Below, one piece after another: positions 11,130-22,181 of a stretch of 64,000 nt of DNA. This DNA comes from Hyaloscypha bicolor E. Its lineage: Eukaryota > Ascomycota > Leotiomycetes > Helotiales > Hyaloscyphaceae. The notes beneath the pieces are model-generated. The model saw nothing but the letters and a program-made list of their open reading frames with translations. It was not told the DNA's origin and did not search any database. The translations under genes and the position numbers were made by a program. Where the stretch lies: contig NW_020194600.1 of NCBI RefSeq assembly GCF_002865645.1, positions 688,047 through 752,046 on the forward strand, read 5' to 3'. The first letter of the stretch is position 1, and the number at the start of each line of letters is the position of its first letter.

Positions 11130-13668
11130 ATGAATATATCACTAAATATGGCCTTAACAATGGCTCGGCCTCCTTCCAGAACTTCAACCTTCCCAACACC
11201 CGCAAGCCTTACAGAAAGAACAGAATCCTCCCGCTCAAAAAGTTTTTCAATATACAAAGGGGTTTCAGAAAGGCCCAATGGCTGGAAACAGAGAACATCA
11301 GTAAGAAACCTGGGCTTGGGCTCAACTGCAAGAGATGCGAGTGTCAGAAGGTGGGATGGCGCCGCACGACAATCATCAGATTGGGATTCCCTCAGAAAGG
11401 TATGTTTTCCCGTTCATATACAATTCAATCCAGCATGACTAACTTCTCCACAGGATCCAGAATTATGGGATCCTCAAGCAAACTGCATCGTCCACTTATA
11501 TGGACGAGGTCAATCTAGAAGAGGTCCAGCTTTCCGAGTTCCTATGGAAGGACTTCTCGCGACTCGATGCAAGCCTCTCGTGGACAGATTCTTGGTTACG
11601 GCCGGGAAGGCGTCACCATCGTCAGAAGATAGTTTCGAAGATAGCTGCTTCAGCCAAGCAAGTACCAGAATGTATGAGCTTTACATCCCACCACCACCCG
11701 ATGCCGATCGAAAAGAAGCTTTCTTGTATCACATGGCAACACGCAATTTCTTTGCTTGGATATTTGGAAAGCCTCTTGTTGGAAACCATCTCGGCGCTGC
11801 TCTCGTGGGTTTGCTGAACAGCATGAGCCAGTTCAGATCTGCAGGAGAGGACAACGTCCAAGCGATAATGGACTACATGGACGAGGAAGGATATGCAGAC
11901 ATGAGGAGTCAGCCGGACCATGCCCTCGCAATCCTGTTCTTCGCAGAGCATTTCCGTTTCAGGGACTTGTGGATCGATGCATTTGCACATTGCACTGGCA
12001 TGAACGAGAAACTGATCAACAGCCTTGGATTTGAGGTATGTCAAGCCGCCTCAAACCATCAGCACGAACATTGCTAACCCTCTAAAGTTTATGAGCAGGA
12101 CCTCACGTGCACTCGTCACCCGTTCTCGATTCGAAATGGATATGCGACTAGACAATTGCGGCAGAAAACTTGGTTCATTCCTTTCCGACGACTTATCAGA
12201 AACCCATCTTGGACTCTCGCCTGCTGCTCGATCACACCTGGACAGGTTTCGGTCATTCCTTCAGTCATACTATGTAGCCAAACTTGGCTATTACCCACCA
12301 GCATCCTGCGAGGCGCGAAGTGCGTCTTTCCCAAAGAATATCTATGGTCAGATGTGCCAGGAGTTCCAGAAATTATACAATTACCTTGTCGATTTCAACT
12401 TTACCTCATCGGATACTCTACCACTGTCACACCAAGGAGGCATATGTGTCCAGCAAACTCTAGATTCATTCAATCAACGTCACAAGTACATACCGCTGCT
12501 TCACCCATTACCCCTCCTCCCAGAAGCCGAGGAAGAAAAGGCCACCCAGAGATCTTCCCTCAACAGGCGATTTAGCTTTGTGCCAAAGGCCAACAAGATG
12601 AGGCCTGACCCAAGTTTGGTCGCATTCTCCTCTCTGTGCAAGGCCACAAATCGCATGGACCAATCCCTCTTTGACTGCACACTCGTTCGAGCATACCGAG
12701 GTTTTGAGAAAGAATGCAACTTCTCCAATTCCAAAATTGAGAAGAACGATAAGCTCTCTCATTCTGATGCTCGAAAAGTCCGCTGGATCTTGATCTACGC
12801 GACTCTCCAGACACTGCGTTCAGCAACAATCCCTCCTGAACAGGTTCGCGATACCCAAAATGTGCCTTACAACATCTGTGTCCTTACTGCCGGCTGCCCA
12901 CCGTGGAAAGAAGAGAGGCCCTTGGAGACTCTCCTCCGAACACAGACCGACCAGACAAAGCTTGACTTCCAAGCGCAGTTGAAAATAGACGCAGAAACCG
13001 AGAAGTCCCCAAATGAGATCAAGCCCGACATCGACTACCGAGCTATTAACCACAAGAGCCAACATAAGGGAGACTCCAGCTATTCCAGCCTTGCCTCGAT
13101 ATCTTCATCAAAGTCAACCAAGAACACAGTGAAAAAAGCGCTCACCACGCTCGGCAACATGCCAGAGCTTATCCATCCTCGACCGCAACGAGCGTCCTAT
13201 TACGAGATTCTTGTCCATGGTTACGGCAATGGCACGAACACTGTCAGCACTACCGCAGCACCTGCAAACACCAATGGCGAACAAGGCACTCCTCGAAAGC
13301 TATCATCAGAGTCTGGATCATCATCCACAGAGGATCTCTCGTCAAGATGGTCGAACACCTCTGGCGAAGCACATGATGTGGACAGTCCAACTACAAGTTT
13401 CAGCGGCAGCAGGAGAGGATCTGATTCTGGGACTGAGGAGTCAAAGAAGTCCATCAAGGAGTTCTTGGATAGACCTATGAGTTCGCTCGGTCTTGTGAGA
13501 GTACCAAGCAGTGTATACGACGAGTCCGTCTTACCACCGGATCCACTACAGTTGAAGAAGAATGTAGAGGAGCAGTACATGAAAGTCACCAGAGAGGTGA
13601 AAGTTGAGTGGGAGGAGGACAAGGGTGGTAAGGCCAATGATGAGTTGTTGGCCTATCTTGATGCTTAA
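11130..13668 (+). CDS. DUF8004-type conserved fungal protein (810 aa, three exons)
   Basis: Exons are 11130-11399, 11454-12035 and 12088-13668. Introns are 54 and 52 bp with GTATGT donors and CAG/AAG acceptors, and the frame is continuous (2433 nt). The N-terminus (residues 1-90) is Ser/Arg-rich and probably disordered. The conserved core runs from about residue 95 (PELWDPQANCIVHLYGRGQS) through YHMATRNFFAWIFGKPLVG and DLWIDAFAHCTGM to LDRFRSFLQSYYVAKLGYYP. I recognise this as the DUF8004 family of filamentous ascomycetes, whose function is unknown. The C-terminal third (from about residue 590) is Ser/Thr/Glu-rich low complexity. There is no transmembrane helix or signal peptide. I chose the ATG at 11130 because it is in frame with exon 1; the Mets at residues 7 and 11 are alternatives. 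Confidence 0.85.
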
Positions 13669-14124
13669 GGGTTTGAAAAAGCAACCCTTTCTTTTGTTGG
13701 ATGTTCATTACCCATATACCCTGTACACTCTTTAACTTTGGAATTCCTTGTGTCTTCAGCGTTGACGGGAAACAACGACTTATGATATTGTGTAATTTTA
13801 ATGTCTGTATTATAATGTCCGGTCTCGAAAGGAAGGTTCAAGGTTGGAATGAAATTTCTGGAAGCAATTCAGACTAAACTTACTGTGAGAGCGAAATCCT
13901 GAATGAAACTCCCACTTACCACTAGAACAGCCATTCAATAGTTTGATATTTTAAGACGAGGAATTACTTTTGTTTTAAAAAATGTGATGAATCGGAAGAA
14001 GAAGAAATGAAGCTCATGACCGCGAAATCCTGAGCAGCAACACCACCCCTGTCTAGCGCGTCTCCCTGAAGGGAGCGCAACATTCCAAAAAGTCCCCCTC
14101 CTCCACAGCTCCCCACCACCCACG
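13669..14124. other. intergenic between DUF8004 and dynactin p62 genes
   Basis: It contains the 3' UTR of the upstream gene and the promoter/leader of the downstream gene, both on the plus strand. I see no further gene. Confidence 0.5.
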
Positions 14125-15927
14125 ATGGCCTCCTTTACGCCCTACACCTACTTTAAATGCCCCTGTACCGACGCCTCGATACCCAGTCGAAATCTCGGAG
14201 ACGAACAACCTCCAGAAACCGAGGAAAACTCCGACGACGACCGAACCTTTGATCCGCGAGCTCCACGGTCAAATTACAGCTTATACCCCCTCGAACACCT
14301 GCTATATTGTGAAGATTGCCACCAGATACGGTGTCCGCGATGTGTGCTAGATGAGATAGTGACGTGGTACTGCCCGAATTGTTTGTTCGAGGTGCCGAGC
14401 AGTACTGTGAAGTCGGAGGGGAATCGGTAGCTTTCCCATCATGCCACAAGAAGCACAGAGCTAATGGCGTACTATAGATGTACACGAAGTTGTTTCCAAT
14501 GCCCAATATGTGTCGCACCCCTCTCAGTCAGCAGTCTCGAAGCTCCGCCACAGGGCCTGGGAGCAGAACTTGCATCCCAGCAGAATGGCCCTTTCGTCTT
14601 GAATTGCGCCTACTGCATGTGGAGCTCCAAGGAGATCGGGATACAGTTCGAGAAGCCGAATGGGATATTTGCGCAGCTGGCTAAAATAAAGAATGGAGGG
14701 CTGCCGATTCTCACAGCTAAGGACAGGAGGAAAGATCGCGAGGAGCGGAAACGGGATTTCTCTGGATCATCGGCCGCAGAAGAGAGCCAGGAGAGTGAAG
14801 CACCTATCAATCTGGATCCGAATGAGAGGCTAGATCCTGAGAGTCAATTCTCGAATCTGAAGGCGTTCTATCAGACACAGATGGCGGAGTCTTCTCCTGT
14901 TAGTGCGCTGGGCTTTACTGGAGACTATGGTTATGGATCACCAGGAGCATTATCACGAATAATGGGACTCTACACAGGCGGCAGCTTCGCAGACAAGAAG
15001 TCGAAAACCAAATCCGGTACCATGAGAGAAGCGCGGGACGCCCTAGAAGGTCTCCAAATTGACCCCCTTTCCTCCGACGAAGCAATCACCAAGCTTAGAA
15101 CCGAAGGATGGGAAAGTACCGCCTCTGCTGAACAAAGACACGAACAAACAACACACACTCCCTTCCTCTCCGACCTGCGCCCCATCGCCTACCTCCTCCG
15201 CACAAAACGTTCAAAGCGATGTAAAACATGCCGGCACATCCTCTCGAAACCCGAATCCAAAGTCCAAACAACACGCTTCCGCATCCGCCTCGTAGCACTA
15301 AACTACATCCCCAGCATCACCATCAAACCTCTCCAACCCCCGCTACCAACCGCATCCCCTCTCTTGGCACCGTTGAAGCCGGTACAATTTCTACTTACGT
15401 TCAAGAATCCCTTGTTCGATAGTGTGAAAGTAACAGTCGCAACACCAGCCAAAACTCCTGGCCGATTTCCTACGAAAGTCACAGTTCTATGTCCACAGTT
15501 TGAAGTTGGAGCCAATACGGATGTCTGGGATGAAGCGTTGCGGGATAACCACAAAAGCTCCTCTCTCAGCGGCGAGAAGCGCCGCACCAAAGCGGAAGCT
15601 AGTGAAGGACAGCACCAAGCTGAAGCCGGCAAAGTATGGGAACGGGGGAGGAATTGGGTCAGTGTGGTGGTCGAGGTTGTGCCGCCGAGTCTGCGGATTG
15701 GGGGCTCCGAGTGGCTGAAGAGTGAGGAGATGAAGAGGGATAGTGGGAATGTTAGGGATGGGGAGGAGGTGGTTGAGATCCCGGTTTTTGTGAGGGTTGA
15801 GTGGGAGGGAGAGGTTGGCGGGGAGGAGAGTGGGTTGGGTGGCGGAGGGAAGGAGAAGGAGGTTAGGGAGAAGAGGGAGCTGGCTTATTGGTGTGTGCTT
15901 GGGTTGGGGAAGGTCGCTGTGGATTAA
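14125..15927 (+). CDS. dynactin subunit p62 (DCTN4 family), 583 aa
   Basis: Exons are 14125-14426 and 14478-15927, with a 51 bp intron (GTAGCT...TATAG); the frame closes exactly (1752 nt). Dynactin p62 sits in the pointed-end complex of dynactin, the cofactor of cytoplasmic dynein in nuclear and vesicle transport. The N-terminus shows the family's cysteine clusters: FKCPCTD near residue 11; then LLYCEDCHQIRCPRCVLDEI and TWYCPNCLFEVPSS; then CTRSCFQCPICVAPLSVS across the splice; then LNCAYCMWSSKEIG. The middle contains an LKAFYQTQ segment and a repeated cysteine pair (KRCKTCRHIL, about residue 360). The C-terminus is rich in Gly/Glu and low in complexity. The Neurospora counterpart is one of the ropy genes, but I do not assign a symbol. 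Confidence 0.93.
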
Positions 15928-16131
15928 ATGTAAGGCGCAATATACCCATTTGATATTTGCACATAAGTCCAATCACGGGACGACATGAGACGAAAGAAAT
16001 TGGCGATGACAAGCTTTTGGTATTGCAAGTCTATCTATCTTGAATGACCTTGCTACGCCTCCCAAATATCATGAAAAGCGATCCGTAGCACAAGCCCTTC
16101 AATTCCCATGCCGTAAGACTTTTCCCCGCAT
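15928..16131. other. short convergent intergenic region
   Basis: 204 bp separate the stop of the plus-strand dynactin gene from the stop of the minus-strand eS7 gene, so the two genes are convergent and share this terminator region. I recognise no terminator motif. Confidence 0.5.
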
Positions 16132-17070
16132 CTAGTACTCAACAGCTCCGCCTTGAGGGAACTCAAAGTTAACACCACGACCCGTCAACTTCTTGTACAC
16201 CTCAGAGTAAGTATCGAGTCTGTGATCCACACCACCCTTCTCCTTCTCATCGAGCACAACCTTCAGGATCTTGCTTCCATCCTCCTTGGTGCGCAATCGC
16301 TTGCCGACGATCTCGACGGGGTAGACGAGGTCGGTGAGGATGGCGTCGTGGACGGCAGTGAGTGTTCGGGAACGGGGGCGCTTTTGCGTGAGCGAGGTGC
16401 GCGAGCGGTTGGAGCGCTTGGGGCGGGGGAGGATGCGGCGCGAGGCGAGGATCAGGACGTGGCGATCGGAGAACTTCTTCTCGAGCTCACGGGTGAGTCT
16501 GGCGTGCGTTCGTCAGCATCACATTCCCATTGCAAGCGAGTCGGGAGGTGAGAGGGAGAAGGCGACATACCTCTGCTGCACGCGGTGGAAACCCTGCAAG
16601 GAAGGAACGGGGACAAAGATGACAATAGCCTTCTTGCCGTGGCCGACTTCAATCTATACACGATCAAAAATCAGCATGCGAGCTCCAAGTGATTCCCTTC
16701 AATGATGAAGAGGAAACAATGGACCGCAACCCGTCCGATTCCACAACACAACTCGGCGTATGTGTGCATATATATGTAACACCGTCGACATCCAAACACA
16801 GTATATCGCAGGTATGATGTAGCATGTAGGTCTGCCGACGTCGCCTCGTCGTTGCTCGGTCGTGTAGGCTGCAAGCCACTGCTGGACTGGAATCGGATTA
16901 ATTCAAAAGCTCACCTCTCTTGCGGAAACGATTTGAAGCGGTCGCAGTGCGGCCTTCAGGTCGGAGGTGTTGGTCTCGAGGTCGTAGAGAGCGCCAGCAA
17001 TGCTGGTCTCGAGCTCGGATGGCTTTTGGCGAGATGGGCTCGTGGCCGCGATCTTGTTGAGGGCACTCAT
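16132..17070 (-). CDS. rps7: 40S ribosomal protein eS7 (RPS7), 201 aa
   Basis: Minus-strand exons are 17070-16915, 16653-16571 and 16498-16132 (156+83+367 = 606 nt, in frame). Introns are 261 bp and 72 bp with GTGAGC and GTATGT donors. The protein starts [20 protein letters not shown] and continues with [40 protein letters not shown], then [20 protein letters not shown] and [20 protein letters not shown], all hallmark eS7 segments. Length is typical of the family. It is a structural component of the small ribosomal subunit, needed for 18S rRNA maturation. The long first intron close to the start codon is typical of highly expressed fungal ribosomal protein genes. Confidence 0.97.
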
Positions 17071-17721
17071 ATTTGTGGTTGTCGTGAGAGGGAGTGTTTT
17101 CGAGATTTCGCGAAATTGAGGGTCGAATTTCTGCGGACAGTAGATTGTGTGCGTCGCTAAACCGGCCAATAAAACAGAATATGTTAGTATCACGTGACTG
17201 TGGCATTTTCTCCTTTCTACTCGTTTCGGGGAAATGGGAGGTGAGCTTCAGGGAGAAGACGTGAAACCAGGGGCCGCATGAGCAGGTGCAAATGCAAAGA
17301 GCAAAAGCCAGGTTTTCAAGGTATACAGGATGGTAGTTAGCTATCATAGCAGCTAAAGTTACGTCGGACAAATAACAAACTGCCGTCATTGAGCGCAAAG
17401 CTTTTATTTGAAATATCTCCTCACGGCACAGTGCACGTTCAAGGTCTCACGAATCAATCACATGAGATCAACTTTTCCACAATGTCTGTCATTAATGCCT
17501 ACGGGTAGACTCATTAAGTTGGCAAGAAAACCTCGCAATCCATGCATGCTAAATAACTATCACCATCGTTAATGCTTCCAGCGCTCGTCATGATTGTCCC
17601 TGATTCATGCCAACACCCTTCTCGACAAAAGAAACTGGGTATCGATTGCCCTCGGGCCACCTCTGAATTGCTTCGTGCATCTAGCCCGCCATTTTACGCC
17701 TCCGCTGTTGTACACTTTATC
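17071..17721. other. intergenic, eS7 promoter and 3' region of the F-box/WD40 gene
   Basis: Both flanking genes are on the minus strand. The part next to 17070 is the eS7 upstream region and the part next to 17722 is the 3' end of the WD40 gene. I see no additional gene. Confidence 0.5.
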
Positions 17722-19733
17722 TCAACTCTCCAGTTTCTCGATGCCTCGGATATTCATACCGAAATCCATGATGAGGATCTTGGGATCTTGTCCGGTACTG
17801 ATGATGCGCCGATAGTCTGATTTGGCCCCAAGAACCCAGCTCGAGTGCCATTTTGGGAAGTCCAGGAGGAGTGATCCCGTATTCATGTCGAATACCTTGA
17901 TATCTTGATCATAGCTGCCTGAGACTAGCCTTCCACTCACTGAGTCGATGTGCAGAGATCTGACCAGGTTGTCGTGAGCTGCGATACTCCGCAAACATAC
18001 TCCGGTATTGGCGTCCCAGATACGAATGATCTTATCGTTGCCAGCAGAAGCTATAAATCTCGAGTCGTCCGAAAATTGGCTGCAAGCAAGACCTTTAGTA
18101 TGACCAGAGAGCTCCTTGATGTTCTTGCCAGTATCAATGTTCCACAGTTTCACCTTGAAATCTCCACTGCAGCTGACAACGGTATTTCCTCTCATCTGTA
18201 CAGCATTGACTGGGCCAGAATGACCTCGGAGTTGCTTCAACATTGCACCGGTCTCTCGATCCCAAACGCAGATAGTGACATCCTTCGAGCACGTGACAAT
18301 ATAGCGCTCGTCGAAGGCGAGGTCAAGCACAGCCGCGGTATGGTGTTGGAGTCTCCGAACTGGCCTATAGTTGTCCTTGATGTCGTAGACAATGCAAGTA
18401 CTGTCCGATGAGCCGGTAACCAGGATCTCCTCGTCGTACTGGAGACACAATATCGATTGGTTATGGTAAATCGGATATGAGACAGTCTTTGGGGTGGATT
18501 CCGCTGCTCGGTTGCTGTCTGGCATGATAGCATAATGGGCTGGCGCACCATCATCTCCGATCAAGATATCTGGATTGCTGACAACTTCTGGAGGTCCAAC
18601 GACCAAGCGACATTCGTAAGTCCTCATATCCCATACTCTGATTGTCCTGTCTCGAGAGCCCGTAATTATTTTGTTCCTGTAAAGCGTTAGTTCTCGGTCT
18701 TCTACTCTGGTGAGTAGTGCTCTTACTCGTCAAATTGCACACAGTAGATACTGTCCATATGTCCATTAAGATAGATTGCTTCAGCAGCTCCAGCTACCCA
18801 GTTTTGATGGAGATTCTCTCGAATCCGGTATAGTTCCTTCCAATCAGAACCTTTCAACGGCAGTCCAAGGCCAGCCCCAAGAGGTACAGGTTTGCTGGTG
18901 GCGTATGTCTTTGTCTGATCGCGCAAAAACACGGTTCTCCAGATGTCGTCCGTCACGCTCACCGTATTCCATCGCCTGGAAACCAACGCAGCATTGCGAA
19001 GGGTTTCTTGGTCTACATGCTTGAGTATCTGGATTCCAAGCTCTGAGGGCAGGTGCTTTATGAAATCGACGCGACTGATGCCATTGCTAGAGACATCCTC
19101 CGTTGACTCTACGACATCAGCAGTTGTGATCGCTATTCCAATTCCACTCTCCCTGTCTCCTAGATGTTCGTCAACCATAAGGTACTGCCGATTCCTGAAG
19201 AAATAGTCGTTCTGGGCTGCCGCAGTTGCCCGCGCCGCGGCACCTCCAGAACCATGTGGGATGATTGGAGGCGCATTTCCAATTCCGGGGATTGGTGAGA
19301 GCAGCTCTTCGTGTGAGTCAAACGGTCCTTCATTATCGAAGCTCGTTGGCATGAGTCTCGAGTGTCGGTGGAAGCTGGTAGCCGTCCTTAACTTTCCCCA
19401 CGCGGTCTGTGGTCGATCTACCGCGGCTACTACATGAGAGTGTCGGCGCTTTCTGGTTCTCATAGATGCTGAAGCTTTCCTCAACAGTCCACGAAACCCT
19501 CCGTGCTTCTTGCCTTCGACATCGAGATTTTCATTGCCACCAAGGGACAGCCCTTGCACCCCGCTCGCCAGCTCATCGTCGGTTGGAACCAGAGGCATTG
19601 ATTGCAGGCGCCTCCTAAAAGGCGTCATAGGGTTCGGTATACCATAGGAGTCGAGTGTCGCACGATAGGAATTGGTGGATGTTCGGCGTTCTTGAGCGGG
19701 TGCCCATTCTTCGATTGGGAAGACTCGAGCCAT
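17722..19733 (-). CDS. F-box / WD40-repeat protein (653 aa), probable SCF substrate receptor
   Basis: Minus-strand exons are 19733-18727 and 18676-17722, separated by a 50 bp intron (GTAAGA...TACAG) that splits a Glu codon; total 1962 nt in frame. Residues 1-220 are basic and Ser-rich without a known domain. An F-box follows at about residues 223-265 (DFIKHLPSELGIQILKHVDQ then LVSRRWNTVSVTDDIWRTVF). From about residue 320 there are roughly seven WD repeats, several with clear GH...WD or SxD endings: GSRDRTIRVWDM, GSSDSTCIVYDI, CSKDVTICVWDR, CSGDFKVKLWNI, SAGNDKIIRIWDA, SGSYDQDIKVFDM. The F-box binds Skp1 and the propeller selects phosphorylated targets for ubiquitination in this class. The specific target cannot be told from sequence. 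Confidence 0.93.
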
Positions 19734-20837
19734 GTTGTCGATTGACAGAGGCTCTGCTACGAGTGCCGTATTCCTCGCAGATTGTCCAACGGCTTGCAGG
19801 CCGGTTCAAGTACAGATGGGAAGAAGAATCAGCGCAGGTGACGCGAAGGACTGGACGAGGGCATTGGCAGGGATGGTCGTGGTCGTGATGGAGGAATGCG
19901 GCGTGGAGGAGGATTTCATGCGCTCTGGCGTGTGAATAACGGGTCGGCAGGTAATCCAATATTGCAAAAATCAGTGAAAGAATGTGGGGAGTTGCTGCTA
20001 TGGGGATAACTAAGGAAAGGAAAGATGGCCGTAGATGGGCGAAGTATGTGCGACTTGTTTACACAACGGTCGGAGGGTCGCCAAATGTGGAAACGGTCTG
20101 GACTGGGGACGGGAAACGGGAAGGCAAATAATCAAGCCTCACAAGCAAATTAGCCACCCGGCGCCAACGTCAGTGATTTACGGAGTTGGTTCCGCTGCAA
20201 GCACGGTCAACAGGGTCTGGCAACGGCGAAGTCCAGGCTGGGAAGGCTGAAGAGTAGGGACTGAAGACTTTTCGCCAAGGCACCTCGAGCACTCCTATTT
20301 GCACCGCACTCAACGGGAAGCTGGCTCAGCTCAGGGCACGGCCACACCAGGAAAAGCATTCTCTGGCTCCCAACATTGACGAGTAAGTGGCCGAGGCGAT
20401 TCAGCGTCGCAGCGTCGCCGCGCCGCAGCGATCTGCAATGTGTCCTGCGATTCAGGAGCAGGAGCTCTGTCATTCAGCGATACTTTCCAGCCTGCAATCC
20501 TGCAGGACGACGGCCGGCCCCAATTGGAAGCTGGAAGAATCCCGTGCGCTGTGGCGCATGAAAATAGCTGTCATTTACAATCCCGGCTGATGATCAGGAA
20601 CAAAATCAGGGATCTCTCGTTTCAAGTCTCAGCCAACTTCAAGCCAAGGGAGACGGGGACGGGGTACCGACGAACCTCAACCTCAGCTCCATCAGCTTTA
20701 ACGGTTTGGATGATTCAACCAGTAAGGGATAATCGAATTCTTCACCTCCGTTGGCCGACAGATTCTTCACGGTATCACACATCCCACTCTGCAGCCTTCA
20801 GACGCAACCTGACGGCCCAGACCCCTCCAGAGCCACA
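19734..20837. other. divergent promoter region between F-box/WD40 and DUF7704 genes
   Basis: The two flanking genes point away from each other, so this 1.1 kb holds both promoters and 5' UTRs. Overlapping short frames on both strands (19655-19888, 20440-20841 and others) show no family features. I see nothing else. Confidence 0.5.
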
Positions 20838-21338
20838 ATGACATCCCCAGCTTTCACGCTCCCCAGGTTCTACACCGCCTTTTTCCTTGTGATAGAGCCC
20901 ATCGCGGCACTCGTCGGCGCATTCTTTGCACACTTTCGACAGTTGGACTATCTGCGAATGACACATGCTGCCTCTGCGCCTGCAAACGTCGGCACCATAC
21001 CCCTCTCAACCTCGGTTGTTCTCTCTCAACTGGCAAATCTGTACCTCCTCTTCACGATCAATGAAGCTCTAGTCTTACGCTCGACATCCAATCTCAGAGT
21101 CTGGAGAACGGTCTTGTTCGGATTGTTGGTGGCAGACTTCGGGCATCTTTACAGCATTAAAGAGTTGGGACACCAGGTATACTGGAACGTGTTGAAGTGG
21201 AATGCAATGGATTGGGGGAATGTGGCGTTCGTGTATGCCGGAGCTACAATGAGAATGATGTTTCTGGCTGGGGTTGGACTGAATACGGAGAGTGGGAGGA
21301 AGGCTGCTGAGCGGGCTGCGGCGAAGAAGGCCAAGTGA
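20838..21338 (+). CDS. DUF7704-type integral membrane protein (166 aa)
   Basis: Single exon. I chose the ATG at 20838 (after a CCACA context) over the upstream in-frame ATG at 20751 because the family normally starts just before the first helix (PRFYTAFFLVIEPIAALVGA). Conserved segments are VLSQLANLYLLFTINEALVL, RVWRTVLFGLLVADFGHLYS and WNAMDWGNVAFVYAGATMRM, which I recognise as the fungal DUF7704 family. Four hydrophobic helices are visible (about residues 10-30, 55-75, 90-105 and 130-148), with a short basic, Ala/Lys-rich tail. The function of the family is unknown; location is probably an internal membrane. Confidence 0.85.
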   Translation: MTSPAFTLPRFYTAFFLVIEPIAALVGAFFAHFRQLDYLRMTHAASAPANVGTIPLSTSVVLSQLANLYLLFTINEALVLRSTSNLRVWRTVLFGLLVADFGHLYSIKELGHQVYWNVLKWNAMDWGNVAFVYAGATMRMMFLAGVGLNTESGRKAAERAAAKKAK

Positions 21339-21705
21339 CGTGTATGTATTCATATTTAATTGAGTTGATCCTCCACGAGTTCGTGCTCGGCCTCCGAAAA
21401 CAAAAGCGCCTTGGTTGAATGTTAGAAAATGCCTTCAAGTACAGAATGGGAAGTGGAATCCTTAGAGATATACTTGCGAAGAAAAAAAAGCTCTCTCTCC
21501 CTCTCTCCCTCTCTCCCTCTCTCCCCCTTTAATTCCTGCCGTTTTCGCTTCATGCGCTATCAGTTTCTGTGCTTTTATTCATCTGAAATTGAGTTCGGTC
21601 CTCCCCCAAAAGCAGCTTCAAGTCATGGCTCGGCTCTTTCCTGCTCCAAATACAATCTGATATCAGTCTTACTATTCGAAGTAAGCAAACGTCCACAAAT
21701 TCAAA
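21339..21705. other. intergenic with CT-rich microsatellite
   Basis: This is the 3' region of the DUF7704 gene. An imperfect (CTCTCTCC)n pyrimidine tract lies at about 21489-21532. No gene is seen. Confidence 0.5.
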
Positions 21706-21816
21706 GGGGTGGTAGCTGAACGTTAAAGAGCACAGTTTAAATTTCAGGTGTGTCTCGGTGGTGCATCTGAGGCTCAAAACCTCAGTCAGATGCTAGTTCG
21801 AATCCAGTCTACTCCA
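21706..21816 (+). tRNA. degenerate tRNA-like unit (copy 1)
   Basis: The ends pair as a tRNA acceptor stem: GGGGTGG at 21706-21712 with CTACTCC at 21809-21815 (7 of 7 including G-U), followed by A. A B-box-like TTCGAAT loop is present, but the T stem has a mismatch and the D arm is damaged. It shares its 5' 40 bases and its 3' 25 bases with the better unit at 21996-22155, while the middle differs. Most likely it is a decayed tRNA gene or tRNA-derived repeat rather than an active tRNA. Confidence 0.35.
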
Positions 21817-21995
21817 AACTCCCTCTAAAATTTACTTATGTGCCTTTCTCCTATTAGTTTGAGGAGATTGGTGCAAGTTGTGGCATTGAATTTTTTTGCG
21901 ATACCTTCCTCATTCATCGGTTCTTCCCCGTTTCGATTGTATCTGCCAGCAATCGTGTTATTCTAAATACACTCTTTAGTTGCAAATTCACAAAA

Positions 21996-22155
21996 GGGGC
22001 GGTCGCTTAACGGTAAAGCACACGGTTCAAATTTCAGATCTCCAATACGGCTTTGCATACCTCGTGGTTGTGTGCTTCGTGGTTGCTCCCATGCAGGTAA
22101 ATTGGAGTCTGATTCGAAAGACTGTGGAATGCCGGTTCGAATCCCGCCTACTCCA
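21996..22155 (+). tRNA. tRNA-like gene with an about 85-base insertion in the anticodon loop (copy 2)
   Basis: Acceptor arms GGGGCGG (21996-22002) and CTACTCC (22148-22154) pair at 6 of 7 positions, with discriminator A at 22155. The D arm is perfect: stem GCTT/AAGC around the loop AACGGTA at 22005-22019. The anticodon stem is CACGG (22021-22025) with CTGTG (22122-22126). The variable loop is short, the T stem is GCCGG/CCCGC with one mismatch, and the T loop is TTCGAAT. The segment between the anticodon-stem halves is about 96 nt instead of 7, so there would be an intron of roughly 85-90 nt. By position the anticodon would read CAA, which is odd for a tRNA without a long variable arm. A poly-T run (22170-22181) could terminate Pol III. 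It may instead be a tRNA-derived SINE head. Confidence 0.4.
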
Positions 22156-22181
22156 AAATCAATCTACATGTATTTTTTTTT

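Noticed and set aside
15487..15972. 161-codon minus-strand frame over the 3' end of the dynactin gene
   Set aside because: Antisense shadow of the dynactin p62 C-terminal coding sequence; no motif of its own.
17950..18411. 153-codon plus-strand frame within the WD40 gene
   Set aside because: Shadow of the minus-strand WD40 coding sequence, which has clear domain support.
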